A DNA stretch of 64,000 nt from positions 310,001 to 374,000 of the forward strand of contig CAWAMM010000009.1 in NCBI GenBank assembly GCA_963783145.1, in the 5' to 3' direction. Below are positions 27,323 to 33,758 of this stretch, piece after piece. Positions within the stretch are counted from its first letter, which is position 1. Every line of letters begins with the position of its first letter. Under the pieces are notes generated by a model. The model did not search any database. It worked only from the letters and a program-made list of their open reading frames with translations, and was not told where the DNA came from. The DNA is from DATGKG01 sp963783145. Lineage in GTDB: Bacteria; Desulfobacterota; Binatia; Binatales; Binataceae. The translations under genes and the position numbers were made by a program.

Positions 27323-27521
27323 GGGGGCGGGCGCGGTGGTCGCTCTTCATCTTGCGACCACCGTGACCGCGAGTGGCGGGGCGGGGCGGGATGGCGCGGC
27401 GGTCGCTCGGTTTCTCTCTGCGACCGGCGTGCCATCTATCCGGGAATCCTCGCTGCGCGGGCGCCATTGGCGCACGCGCCTCAACATTCAGGCATCAATC
27501 ACAATAACGCGCGACCGTGCG
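27323..27521. repeat. Right ~199-bp direct repeat flanking the hsd operon
   Basis: Direct copy of 21996-22190. It contains the same hairpins (GTGGTCGC...GCGACCAC at about 27336-27361 and the long stem from 27388) and the last codons of the receiver gene (27495-27521). The receiver gene's intact 3' end suggests this is the ancestral copy. Confidence 0.85.
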
Positions 27522-27863
27522 CAGAAGAGCATCGACATCGACGGGCTTGTGCAGCACCGAGACCGCATCGATGCCCGCGGTCGCGGCGATCGCCGTGACC
27601 ACCAGGACCGGAACCTTGGCGAGTTCGGGGTCCTCTTTTTGGCGCATGCGGAATTCCCATCCATCCATCACCGGCATCAGCAGGTCGAGGACGATGAGGT
27701 CGGGGCGGGGGCGCGCGGTCTTGAGAAATTCGAGCGCCTCCAGGCCGTTTTGCGCGCGCTGGACGTGGTAACCCTCGTATTCGAGGATGTCGCTGAGCGC
27801 TTCCATCGCGCCCCGGTCGTCATCGACAACCAGAATAGTGCCCTTTTGATGGCCGTTGGTCAT
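27495..27863 (-). CDS. Single-domain response regulator (receiver only)
   Basis: 122 residues, a complete CheY-like receiver and nothing else: acidic pocket VDDD (14-16), phospho-acceptor Asp60 in IVLDLLMPVMDG, Thr in VVTAIAA and Lys in LHKPVD. It follows the histidine kinase gene directly with no gap, so the two form a pair. With no output domain it probably relays phosphate or binds a partner protein. Its final codons lie inside the right-hand direct repeat. Confidence 0.93.
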   Translation of the reverse strand: MTNGHQKGTILVVDDDRGAMEALSDILEYEGYHVQRAQNGLEALEFLKTARPRPDLIVLDLLMPVMDGWEFRMRQKEDPELAKVPVLVVTAIAATAGIDAVSVLHKPVDVDALLRTVARYCD

Positions 27864-28598
27864 TTACCCCGATGGCGTCGCTGTCCCTGCCGAGTCTAGT
27901 TTTGGCAGTTTTACGACAAAAGTCGAGCCCATGCCGGGGGTGCTGGAGACGCTGATGTCGCCATGATGGGCGCGGGCGATGGCGCGGGCGACCCAGAGGC
28001 CGATGCCGAATCTGACGTTTGGCTCATCTTTACCGAGTTTTACGAAGCGTTCGAAGATGCGCTCCTGGTCGGCCTCGGCGATCCCGATGCCCTGGTCGAC
28101 GACTTCGAGGCGGATGGCGTCGTGGTCGGCCTCCAGGCGTACCTCGATGGGGCGCTGGTTGCCATACAACATAGCATTAGAAATGAGATTATAAGCAACC
28201 TGAGCGAATCTTGCGCGATCGCCTCGGATGAGCAGGGAGGGCGGCATTGAGACAGAGATAGGTGGAGGATCGGCGGCATCATTGAGGGAGCTGACAACCT
28301 CGGTCAACTTCAGTGAAACATCGAAGTCTTCGACCTGAAGCTGTAACCTCCCCGCGGAGATTCGGCTGACATCCAACATCTCCTCAACGAGCCGTGCCAG
28401 TCTTGAGACTTGCACCGTAGCACGATTGATGCGAGATGCAACCTGCTCTGATGGGAGCGGATTCGCGCCGCTATGTCCTCGAAGCAGGCTGGCCAGCGTC
28501 AGATGCAACGCGTTGAGCGGATTGCGAAGCTCATGCGCCACGGCCGAAAAAAATTCGTCGCGCGCGAGGAGTTCAGACTCGAGGTTTTCTTTCACCAT
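27864..28598 (-). CDS. Short soluble histidine kinase
   Basis: 244 residues holding only the kinase core: H-box AHELRNPLNAL (His about 22), N-box NLISNAMLYG, G1 DQGIGIA, and G2 GIGLWVARAIARAHHG. No membrane segment or PAS/GAF sensor is present before the H-box, so either the sensor is a separate protein or the start is not the true one. It is translated directly into the receiver-only regulator. The pair sits just outside the repeat-bounded hsd operon. Confidence 0.9.
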   Translation of the reverse strand: MVKENLESELLARDEFFSAVAHELRNPLNALHLTLASLLRGHSGANPLPSEQVASRINRATVQVSRLARLVEEMLDVSRISAGRLQLQVEDFDVSLKLTEVVSSLNDAADPPPISVSMPPSLLIRGDRARFAQVAYNLISNAMLYGNQRPIEVRLEADHDAIRLEVVDQGIGIAEADQERIFERFVKLGKDEPNVRFGIGLWVARAIARAHHGDISVSSTPGMGSTFVVKLPKLDSAGTATPSG

Positions 28599-28659
28599 AG
28601 TTGATGCTGTTTCACATCCGCGATGCTTACCATGACGACGATTCCTACCCCTCCGCCAT

Positions 28660-29040
28660 TCACTTCGCCGTTCTTTCGATGCCCAGCAGCGTACGCACCA
28701 GGAACGATTCGCGCTTGAAAAACCCCATCGTGTGATACGAATCCTCCAGCTTCAGCATCGCATAGTCCAGGTAATGGCAAAGCTCATGCAACAAGGTCCG
28801 CAAAAAGGTCCGCGGCTTCACCACCTCATGGCGCTGCGCCGTGCGCATCCACAACACGATCTCCGGCGGCCGGCTGAGGCGAAACAGCCCATGCAGCTCC
28901 CCGCGCGCATTATGCGGCCGCACCCCGCGCACTTCCACCCGGATCGCCGCGACGCCGAACCCGCGGCATAGCTCGCTCATCAGCGCCGCCGCCCCCTCCT
29001 GCACATGCCGCAAGGTGCCCCCTTCCAGCGCGTCCTGCAA
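28660..29040 (-). CDS. HExxH metallopeptidase-like protein, start uncertain
   Basis: From the TTG at 29040 the product is 126 residues with HELCHYLDY, an HExxH zinc site like that of SprT-type or small neutral metallopeptidases. Coding-like sequence continues upstream in the same frame to about 29238 (KVPGPHREAPKRLPAFFYKL and onward), but no ATG, GTG or TTG is found there, and a stop lies at 29239-29241. A duplicated AAATCCCATCGAC (29212 and 29257 region) marks a junction. I infer that the 5' end was lost by a repeat-mediated rearrangement. Function as a peptidase is inferred from the motif only. Confidence 0.55.
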   Translation of the reverse strand: MQDALEGGTLRHVQEGAAALMSELCRGFGVAAIRVEVRGVRPHNARGELHGLFRLSRPPEIVLWMRTAQRHEVVKPRTFLRTLLHELCHYLDYAMLKLEDSYHTMGFFKRESFLVRTLLGIERTAK

Positions 29041-29320
29041 ATCGGCCAGCCGCCGCTTCGCCTCGAGGCCCGCCGCGAAGCCGTCGAATCCGGCAATCGA
29101 GTCGCTCTTTAGATAGCAACGCTGCGCGCGCTGGGGCAGCTTGTAGAAGAAGGCCGGCAGGCGTTTGGGCGCCTCGCGATGCGGTCCCGGTACTTTTAGA
29201 TACTCGTCGATGGGATTTCTCGCCTCGATGGCATCTTCTTATCATGTCGATGGGATTTCCTACAGCAGGATGCGGAGGCGCGTGCGCCAATGGCGCCCGC
29301 GCATCGAGGATTCCGAAAAA

Positions 29321-29378
29321 CAGAGAAGAGCAGAGCAAAGAAGAGCAGAGAAGAGCAGAGAAGAGCAGAGAAGAGGGG
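29321..29378. repeat. 10-bp tandem repeat (AAGAGCAGAG)
   Basis: Three perfect copies at 29341-29370 with degenerate copies on both sides. It lies between two parts of the dispersed hairpin element. Slippage-prone, so copy number may vary. Confidence 0.9.
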
Positions 29379-29379
29379 A

Positions 29380-29432
29380 GGGATGGCACGCCGGTCGCAA
29401 AGAGAAACCGAGCGCGACCGCCGCGCCATCCC
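29380..29432. repeat. Dispersed hairpin element (plus orientation)
   Basis: GGGATGGC (29380-29387) pairs with GCCATCCC (29425-29432). The imperfect 19-bp stem (two mismatches) closes a ~15-nt loop AAAGAGAAACCGAGC. Copies: 22057-22110 and 27388-27441 (minus orientation), 31601-31653 (plus). Fragments of the same element surround it at 29273-29316 and 29461-29508. Confidence 0.8.
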
Positions 29433-29647
29433 GCCCCGCCGCCCACTCGCGGTCACGATGGTCGCAAGATGAAGAGCGACCACCGCGACCGCCGCGCCAT
29501 CCCCCCATCTTCTTTTCTGTCATCCCGAGCGAGCCTTGCCAGTCGCCAAGCGAGCGAAGCGAGCGCGTACCAGGGACCTCCGCGCAGCGAGGGTGCCTGC
29601 TCTGGAACGGCTTGCGCGAAAGTCGGCGGAGCGGTTTACTTCTTGGT

Positions 29648-29872
29648 GTGAGGTTTGAAAAGTACATCACCGTCAAGCCCGGGGTTCGCAACGGCAAGCC
29701 TTGCCTCAAAGGAACCCGCATCACGGTCACCGACGTGCTCGAATATCTTGCCGGCGGGATGACCGAGGCGCAGATCCTGGCCGACTTCCCCGCGCTTAAA
29801 CCTGAGCACATCCGAGCATGCCTCGCTTTCGCCGCCGCACGGGAACGCCGCCTCGCGAGCAGCGCGGCGTAA
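29648..29872 (+). CDS. DUF433-family antitoxin-like protein
   Basis: 74 residues from GTG at 29648; the frame is open further upstream but runs through repeats. The sequence ITVKPGVRNGKPCLKGTRIT, then VTDVLEYLAGGMTEAQIL and FPALKPEHIRACLAFAA is characteristic of DUF433, a small winged-helix family usually found as partner of PIN-like DUF5615 proteins. It overlaps such a gene by 55 bp. As antitoxin it would bind the toxin and its own promoter. Confidence 0.85.
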   Translation: MRFEKYITVKPGVRNGKPCLKGTRITVTDVLEYLAGGMTEAQILADFPALKPEHIRACLAFAAARERRLASSAA

Positions 29873-30222
29873 AGCTGCTGCTCGACGAGAACCTCAGCTA
29901 TCGGCTGGCGGCCCAACTCGAAACTGGCTTCCCCGGCACTCGGCATGTCGATGCGGTCGGGCTTGGTGCCAAATCAGATGCCAGGATATGGGAGTATGCG
30001 GGTGACAATGGTTTCACCGTGGTCTCGAAGGATGACGATTTTCGCCAGCTCAGTTTTCTGCACGGCGCGCCGCCGAAAGTCGTTTGGCTCGAAGTCGCTA
30101 ACGCTTCGACGCAAAAGATCCTGCGCCTACTGAATGCCCGGCGGCCGGCGATCGAGGCCTTCGCCCGAGACGATGAGGAAGCGCTTCTCATCCTGAAGCT
30201 TCCGCGCGGTCCGAGGCGATAA
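29818..30222 (+). CDS. DUF5615 PIN-like toxin candidate
   Basis: 134 residues. The PIN-like fold starts at VKLLLDENLSYRL (Asp and Glu/Asn of the metal site) and continues with DARIWEYAGDNGFTVVSKDDDF, where the acidic DDD cluster completes the site. These motifs define DUF5615/Mut7-C-like proteins, thought to be RNases in toxin-antitoxin pairs. The first 17 residues overlap the DUF433 gene; no start codon lies nearer to VKLLLDEN. The overlap implies coupled translation. Confidence 0.85.
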   Translation: MPRFRRRTGTPPREQRGVKLLLDENLSYRLAAQLETGFPGTRHVDAVGLGAKSDARIWEYAGDNGFTVVSKDDDFRQLSFLHGAPPKVVWLEVANASTQKILRLLNARRPAIEAFARDDEEALLILKLPRGPRR

Positions 30223-30306
30223 GATCTACAACTCCGCCGCGCCATCCCGCCCCCCTCCGGCCTTGGCCCTTTCGCAATTTTGCGAAACCTGCCAGGATGA
30301 TCTGCG

Positions 30307-30687
30307 GTGCCGCGAACCAGAGTGGTCTTTTACCGCGAGGCTGACGGGGCAGTTCCCCTGCTCGATTGGTTTGATGGGCTTCCGACCAAAGCCCAGGACA
30401 AATGCCGGATCAAAATCCAGCGGCTAGCGGAACTGGGATATGAATTGCGGCGACCCGAGGCAGATCTGCTCCGCGACGGTATTCATGGATTGCGCGTTGG
30501 ACTCCACCACGTAAACTATCGGATTCTTTATTTCTTTTCCGGACGAGAGGCAGTCATTTTGGCGCACGGCTTGACCAAACTGAACCGAGTTCCTGAGACA
30601 GCGATCGAAACAGCGCTCAAGCGAAAACGAAACTTTGAGCAAGATGCCGAGCTTCACACATTGGAAGAGCCGCACGCCCGCTCTTGA
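30307..30687 (+). CDS. HigB/RelE-superfamily toxin (phage Gp49-like)
   Basis: 126 residues starting GTG. The sequence pattern VVFYREADGAVPLLDWFDGL, then KAQDKCRIKIQRLAELG, RRPEADLLRDGIHGLRV and YRILYFFSGREAVILAHGLTK matches the Gp49/HigB-like branch of RelE toxins, mRNA interferases acting on the ribosome. The C-terminal 25 residues are a charged tail. The next gene, an XRE antitoxin, starts 10 bp downstream, the toxin-first order typical of HigBA. Confidence 0.9.
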   Translation: MPRTRVVFYREADGAVPLLDWFDGLPTKAQDKCRIKIQRLAELGYELRRPEADLLRDGIHGLRVGLHHVNYRILYFFSGREAVILAHGLTKLNRVPETAIETALKRKRNFEQDAELHTLEEPHARS

Positions 30688-30697
30688 GGCAACTCAC

Positions 30698-31033
30698 ATG
30701 AAACGATCAGGTAAAAAATCTCTGACCAGCGACGCCATCGAAATAATTCATCGCCGCTACTACCAGGGCCGTCCCCAGCGAATCGCCGGCTTGGCCGAAG
30801 CGGAAGCCAACGACACGGTGGCGCGCAAAATTTATCGAATCCGCAAGCGCGCAGGGCTCACTCAGCAACAACTGGCCAAGCTGGTCAGCACCACTACCTC
30901 GGTCATTTCGAGGCTGGAAGACGCCGATTACGAAGGGCACTCGCTGACGATGCTGCACCGCATCGCCGCGGCGTTGGACAAGCGGCTTGAGGTTCGCTTC
31001 GTGAGCGTCGGGCGCAAGACGAGAGTGGCATAG
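30698..31033 (+). CDS. HigA-like XRE antitoxin
   Basis: 111 residues from the ATG at 30698 (10 bp after the toxin stop), which is better placed than the upstream open frame that overlaps the toxin. The C-terminal half is a helix-turn-helix of the XRE type: IRKRAGLTQQQLAKLVSTTT, then SVISRLEDADYEGHSL and MLHRIAAALDKRLEVRF. The N-terminal half would bind the toxin. It forms a HigBA pair with the upstream gene and probably represses the pair's promoter. Confidence 0.9.
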   Translation: MKRSGKKSLTSDAIEIIHRRYYQGRPQRIAGLAEAEANDTVARKIYRIRKRAGLTQQQLAKLVSTTTSVISRLEDADYEGHSLTMLHRIAAALDKRLEVRFVSVGRKTRVA

Positions 31034-31068
31034 GGAAGGGTGCCCACCCCGCTCATCTGCAAGTGGCG

Positions 31069-31121
31069 CAGACTTCAGTCTGTGCTTCCAAATCCACAAA
31101 GGACACAGGCTGAAGCCTGTG
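31069..31121. repeat. Twin palindromes (REP-like) before the CopG antitoxin
   Basis: CAGACTTCAGTCTG (31069-31082) and CACAGGCTGAAGCCTGTG (31104-31121) are two related palindromes, each followed by GCTNCC. The GTG start proposed for the next gene lies inside the second one. Confidence 0.75.
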
Positions 31122-31412
31122 CTACCTTCAGAGCTGATTTGTCGTCATGAAAAGCGCCTGCCAAAATTCAAGAATGAGGATGCGGAACGGAAGTTCTGGG
31201 CCTCGCACGATTCGACCGAATACATCGATTGGCGTGGGGGCAAGCGCACCATCTTTCCCAATTTGAAGCCGACCTCGCAGACGATTTCCCTGCGCCTGCC
31301 CAAACCGATGCTCGAGCGCCTCAAGCAACTCGCGAATAAGAGAGATGTTCCCTATCAATCATTATTGAAGATGTTCGTCGCGGATCGGCTCAAAGCCGAA
31401 TTGGGCGATTGA
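31119..31412 (+). CDS. CopG/BrnA-type antitoxin, no adjacent toxin
   Basis: 97 residues. The N-terminal part KFKNEDAERKFWASHDSTEY and the C-terminal ribbon-helix-helix SLRLPKPMLERLKQLANKRD...YQSLLKMFVADRL match the CopG antitoxin family (BrnA/PF12441 type). No toxin gene is next to it. The only available start is GTG at 31119, inside a palindromic repeat, so the true 5' end may have been replaced. The 3' part of the gene (from 31281) is duplicated at 32204. Confidence 0.75.
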   Translation: MLPSELICRHEKRLPKFKNEDAERKFWASHDSTEYIDWRGGKRTIFPNLKPTSQTISLRLPKPMLERLKQLANKRDVPYQSLLKMFVADRLKAELGD

Positions 31413-31489
31413 GGTTGTCCGCGCGACCTTCCGATCTTTGCGCTTGAGCGAGCCCCACTTTTTGTCATTCTGAGGTGAGCGCGCAGCGC
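31281..31489. repeat. 209-bp direct duplication, copy 1
   Basis: Matches 32204-32412 over 209 bp with a single difference seen (A at 31394, G at 32317). It includes the last 132 bp of the CopG gene and the downstream sequence TGTCATTCTGAGGTGAGCGC. Similarity fades after that point. Confidence 0.9.
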
Positions 31490-31600
31490 ACCGCCGAAGA
31501 ATCTCGATCCTTGCGAACACCACCGCCTCGCGTGGCGACCGTTACCATCTCGCGCCCGCCCGCGCATCGAGGATTTCCCGACCGCGCGGCTCCGCAGGCA

Positions 31601-31653
31601 GGGATGGCACGCCGGTCGCAAAGAGAAACCGAGCGCGACCGCCGCGCCATCCC
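31601..31653. repeat. Dispersed hairpin element (plus orientation)
   Basis: GGGATGGC (31601-31608) and GCCATCCC (31646-31653) bracket the same stem and loop as the copy at 29380. The sequence between is identical to that copy as far as I can see. Confidence 0.8.
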
Positions 31654-31711
31654 GCCCCCCGCCGCTCTGCATTGGCTACTCTTCCGACATTCAAACTTGC
31701 GCCCAAATTGA

Positions 31712-31903
31712 CTACCGAGCGGCCGTGTGGGCCTCGCGAAGCCGTCTCTCTTCTTCCGCCTTCGTGGCTTCGCGGGTCAGGCGCTCAGCACGGTCTTGCT
31801 GTGCGATTCGGCGTCCGAAAGTGAAGACAAAAATCCCCGCTGCAATAGCCACCCACAGCGGCATCAGCGAGACAATCACAAATGGCGTGAAAAACTGTGA
31901 CAT
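31712..31903 (-). CDS. Small single-helix membrane protein
   Basis: 63 residues: one hydrophobic helix (about 8-30, FVIVSLMPLWVAIAAGIFVF) followed by a strongly charged, helical cytoplasmic tail (EEERRLREA). It lies 12 bp downstream of another small membrane protein gene on the same strand. Both sit between the two copies of the 209-bp duplication. I do not recognise it. Confidence 0.6.
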   Translation of the reverse strand: MSQFFTPFVIVSLMPLWVAIAAGIFVFTFGRRIAQQDRAERLTREATKAEEERRLREAHTAAR

Positions 31904-31915
31904 CGTTAACGCGGC

Positions 31916-32137
31916 TCACCGGCGACGTTCCAAAACCATACCGAACCACTCCAGAAATGCGCTGCCGATGACGCCCGCGACAAGAATTACCATAATCTGA
32001 ACTCGCGAAAGAGACAATTGATCCTCCGCGATGCCGAGCCCTAAATCCAAAGGTATGAAGACCAGAAACAGAACTGCCGCCTCACGAAAGGTGTCGCCGA
32101 GCATCTCGGCGTTTCCCCTTGGCGCATGTTCATCCAC
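31916..32137 (-). CDS. Small two-helix membrane protein
   Basis: 73 residues with two hydrophobic helices (about 20-37 and 47-65) and a C-terminal RRR. It starts an apparent two-gene unit with the 63-residue membrane protein. Being enclosed by direct repeats in a toxin-antitoxin region, the pair may be passenger genes of a small mobile segment. No family recognised. Confidence 0.6.
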   Translation of the reverse strand: MDEHAPRGNAEMLGDTFREAAVLFLVFIPLDLGLGIAEDQLSLSRVQIMVILVAGVIGSAFLEWFGMVLERRR

Positions 32138-32203
32138 AAACAGTCGTGATACCAGAACGATCAGTTAGCCACAAGCGTAAAAATCACTCCCTCTGGATGT
32201 CAA

Positions 32204-32335
32204 ACGATTTCCCTGCGCCTGCCCAAACCGATGCTCGAGCGCCTCAAGCAACTCGCGAATAAGAGAGATGTTCCCTATCAATCATTATTGAAGATGTTCG
32301 TCGCGGATCGGCTCAAGGCCGAATTGGGCGATTGA
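32204..32335 (+). pseudogene. CopG antitoxin 3' fragment
   Basis: Second copy of the last 43 codons and stop of the CopG antitoxin gene at 31119. It has no start and no upstream coding part, so it is a duplicated relic. Confidence 0.85.
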
Positions 32336-32412
32336 GGTTGTCCGCGCGACCTTCCGATCTTTGCGCTTGAGCGAGCCCCACTTTTTGTCATTCTGAGGTG
32401 AGCGCGCAGCGC
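32204..32412. repeat. 209-bp direct duplication, copy 2
   Basis: Direct copy of 31281-31489, offset 923 bp. The 714 bp between the copies hold a hairpin element and two small membrane protein genes. Confidence 0.9.
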
Positions 32413-32678
32413 GCAGCGGAAGAATCTCGATCCTCGCGAATGCAACCGTCGCACGCGAAAACCGCCCCGCTCGGATTCTCCACTCTCTGTCATTCCGGGG
32501 GAGCCTTGCGAGTCGAAGGATCTACGCGAAGCGTCGACCTATACGGCCCGCAACTACCCGAACGGCGCCGCCGCTCGAGTCTTTGTTGCCCTAGGTAGAC
32601 CCCAGCAAATAAAGAATCCCCTCCTCGGCCGTACGTCTCACACGCTCAAACAGACCCTCGTCTTTCCCAAGCAGGCTT

Positions 32679-33758
32679 GTGAATTTAAGACTTGGCCATT
32701 CAACCCGGTTGGGTTGCGCAGCGGGCAAAAGTCTGGCTTCCTCGAAGAGAGGTGCAAAGAAATTGATCTCAGAAAGTGACGCGGATCACGCATACGTTCG
32801 CCTCAAGGAGCTGCTAGAGAAGAAGGCCCTCTTTCGTCGTTCAGATCCAAAGCTAAGCGAGGCCGACACTCGCGCTAAATTGATCGATCCCCTCTTCCGC
32901 GATGTCCTCGGATGGCCGGAAGTAGAAATCCGAAGAGAAAAGCCGGTTGACAGCGGGTTCGCGGACTATGTTTTAGGTGCGGACGTAGCGTTCCTATTGG
33001 TCGAGGCAAAGAGGACCAATCCACGTTTTCACATAGATGCGCCAACCCGACCGCGGAAGGTGCGCTTGGACGGGCCCCACCTCTTGGGGCAAAAAAAAGT
33101 GAAACCTCTCATAGAGCAGGTACAGGCTTATGCGAGCTCGCAGGGGGCTCAGTTCGCGATTCTGACAAATGGATCTCAGTTAGTGATTTTCAAGCCCTAT
33201 CTTCCCGGGCGTTCTTGGTCGACTGGAACCGCCATCGTATTTCATGACCACGACGACATCGTCCAAGACTTCGCGCTGTTCCACCGGCTGCTTTCAAGAG
33301 ATCGGGTCTATGCAGGTTCCCTGTTGGAGGAGTTCGAACAAATCGAAGGCATCACTACAACGTTCTATACGCCAATACAATTTCTCGATGATCCTGATGC
33401 CGAATTAGTACGAAATCCGCTCTGGATAAAGATCGCGACCGTGTTAAGTCCCCTGTTCACCGACAATTTTGAAGATCCAGCTTTGCAACGCGAGATAATT
33501 GAAAATTGCTACGTGACCACACCGCTCTCTGACCAAGCAGACGCTAGTCTCGACCGAAGGATAAGAGACACGCTCCCTATCAGCCTGAAAAACGCCGGAA
33601 TTCAGGAGCTGGCACCCGGCTCCGGAATGCACAGCGCCTTCGGCCAGGGTTTAGAAAAGGACATTAGTATCCTCTCGTCGTCCAGGTACTTACGTTCTGA
33701 CCGGCGGAGTGGGGAGCGGGAAGACAACGTTTTTGCGGCGTTTCGTCATGATTGGTAG
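32679..33758 (+). CDS. HsdR-N-like PD-(D/E)xK nuclease part of a frameshifted nuclease-NTPase protein
   Basis: The first ~335 residues are coherent; the final ~20 (RYLRSDRRSGERE...) are out-of-frame. Residues 55-115 carry a type I restriction HSDR_N-like nuclease core: LIDPLFRDVLGW, Asp96 in GFADYVLG, and Glu109-x-Lys111 in LLVEAKR. Downstream, YASSQGAQFAILTNGSQLVIF is typical of the same family. The protein should continue into the Walker A of the next frame; one extra base around 33675-33690 separates them. Start is GTG at 32679, but a TTG near 32766 is possible. The gene is clearly AT-richer than its surroundings, suggesting transfer, and lies in a defence island. Confidence 0.75.
   Translation: MNLRLGHSTRLGCAAGKSLASSKRGAKKLISESDADHAYVRLKELLEKKALFRRSDPKLSEADTRAKLIDPLFRDVLGWPEVEIRREKPVDSGFADYVLGADVAFLLVEAKRTNPRFHIDAPTRPRKVRLDGPHLLGQKKVKPLIEQVQAYASSQGAQFAILTNGSQLVIFKPYLPGRSWSTGTAIVFHDHDDIVQDFALFHRLLSRDRVYAGSLLEEFEQIEGITTTFYTPIQFLDDPDAELVRNPLWIKIATVLSPLFTDNFEDPALQREIIENCYVTTPLSDQADASLDRRIRDTLPISLKNAGIQELAPGSGMHSAFGQGLEKDISILSSSRYLRSDRRSGEREDNVFAAFRHDW

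Noticed and set aside
29321..29378. Tandem repeats considered as a CRISPR array
   Set aside because: The 10-bp units have no spacers and there are no cas genes.
29165..29647. Upstream extension of the DUF433 frame to 29165
   Set aside because: It runs through tandem repeats and the hairpin element; DUF433 proteins are about 75 residues, which fits the GTG at 29648.
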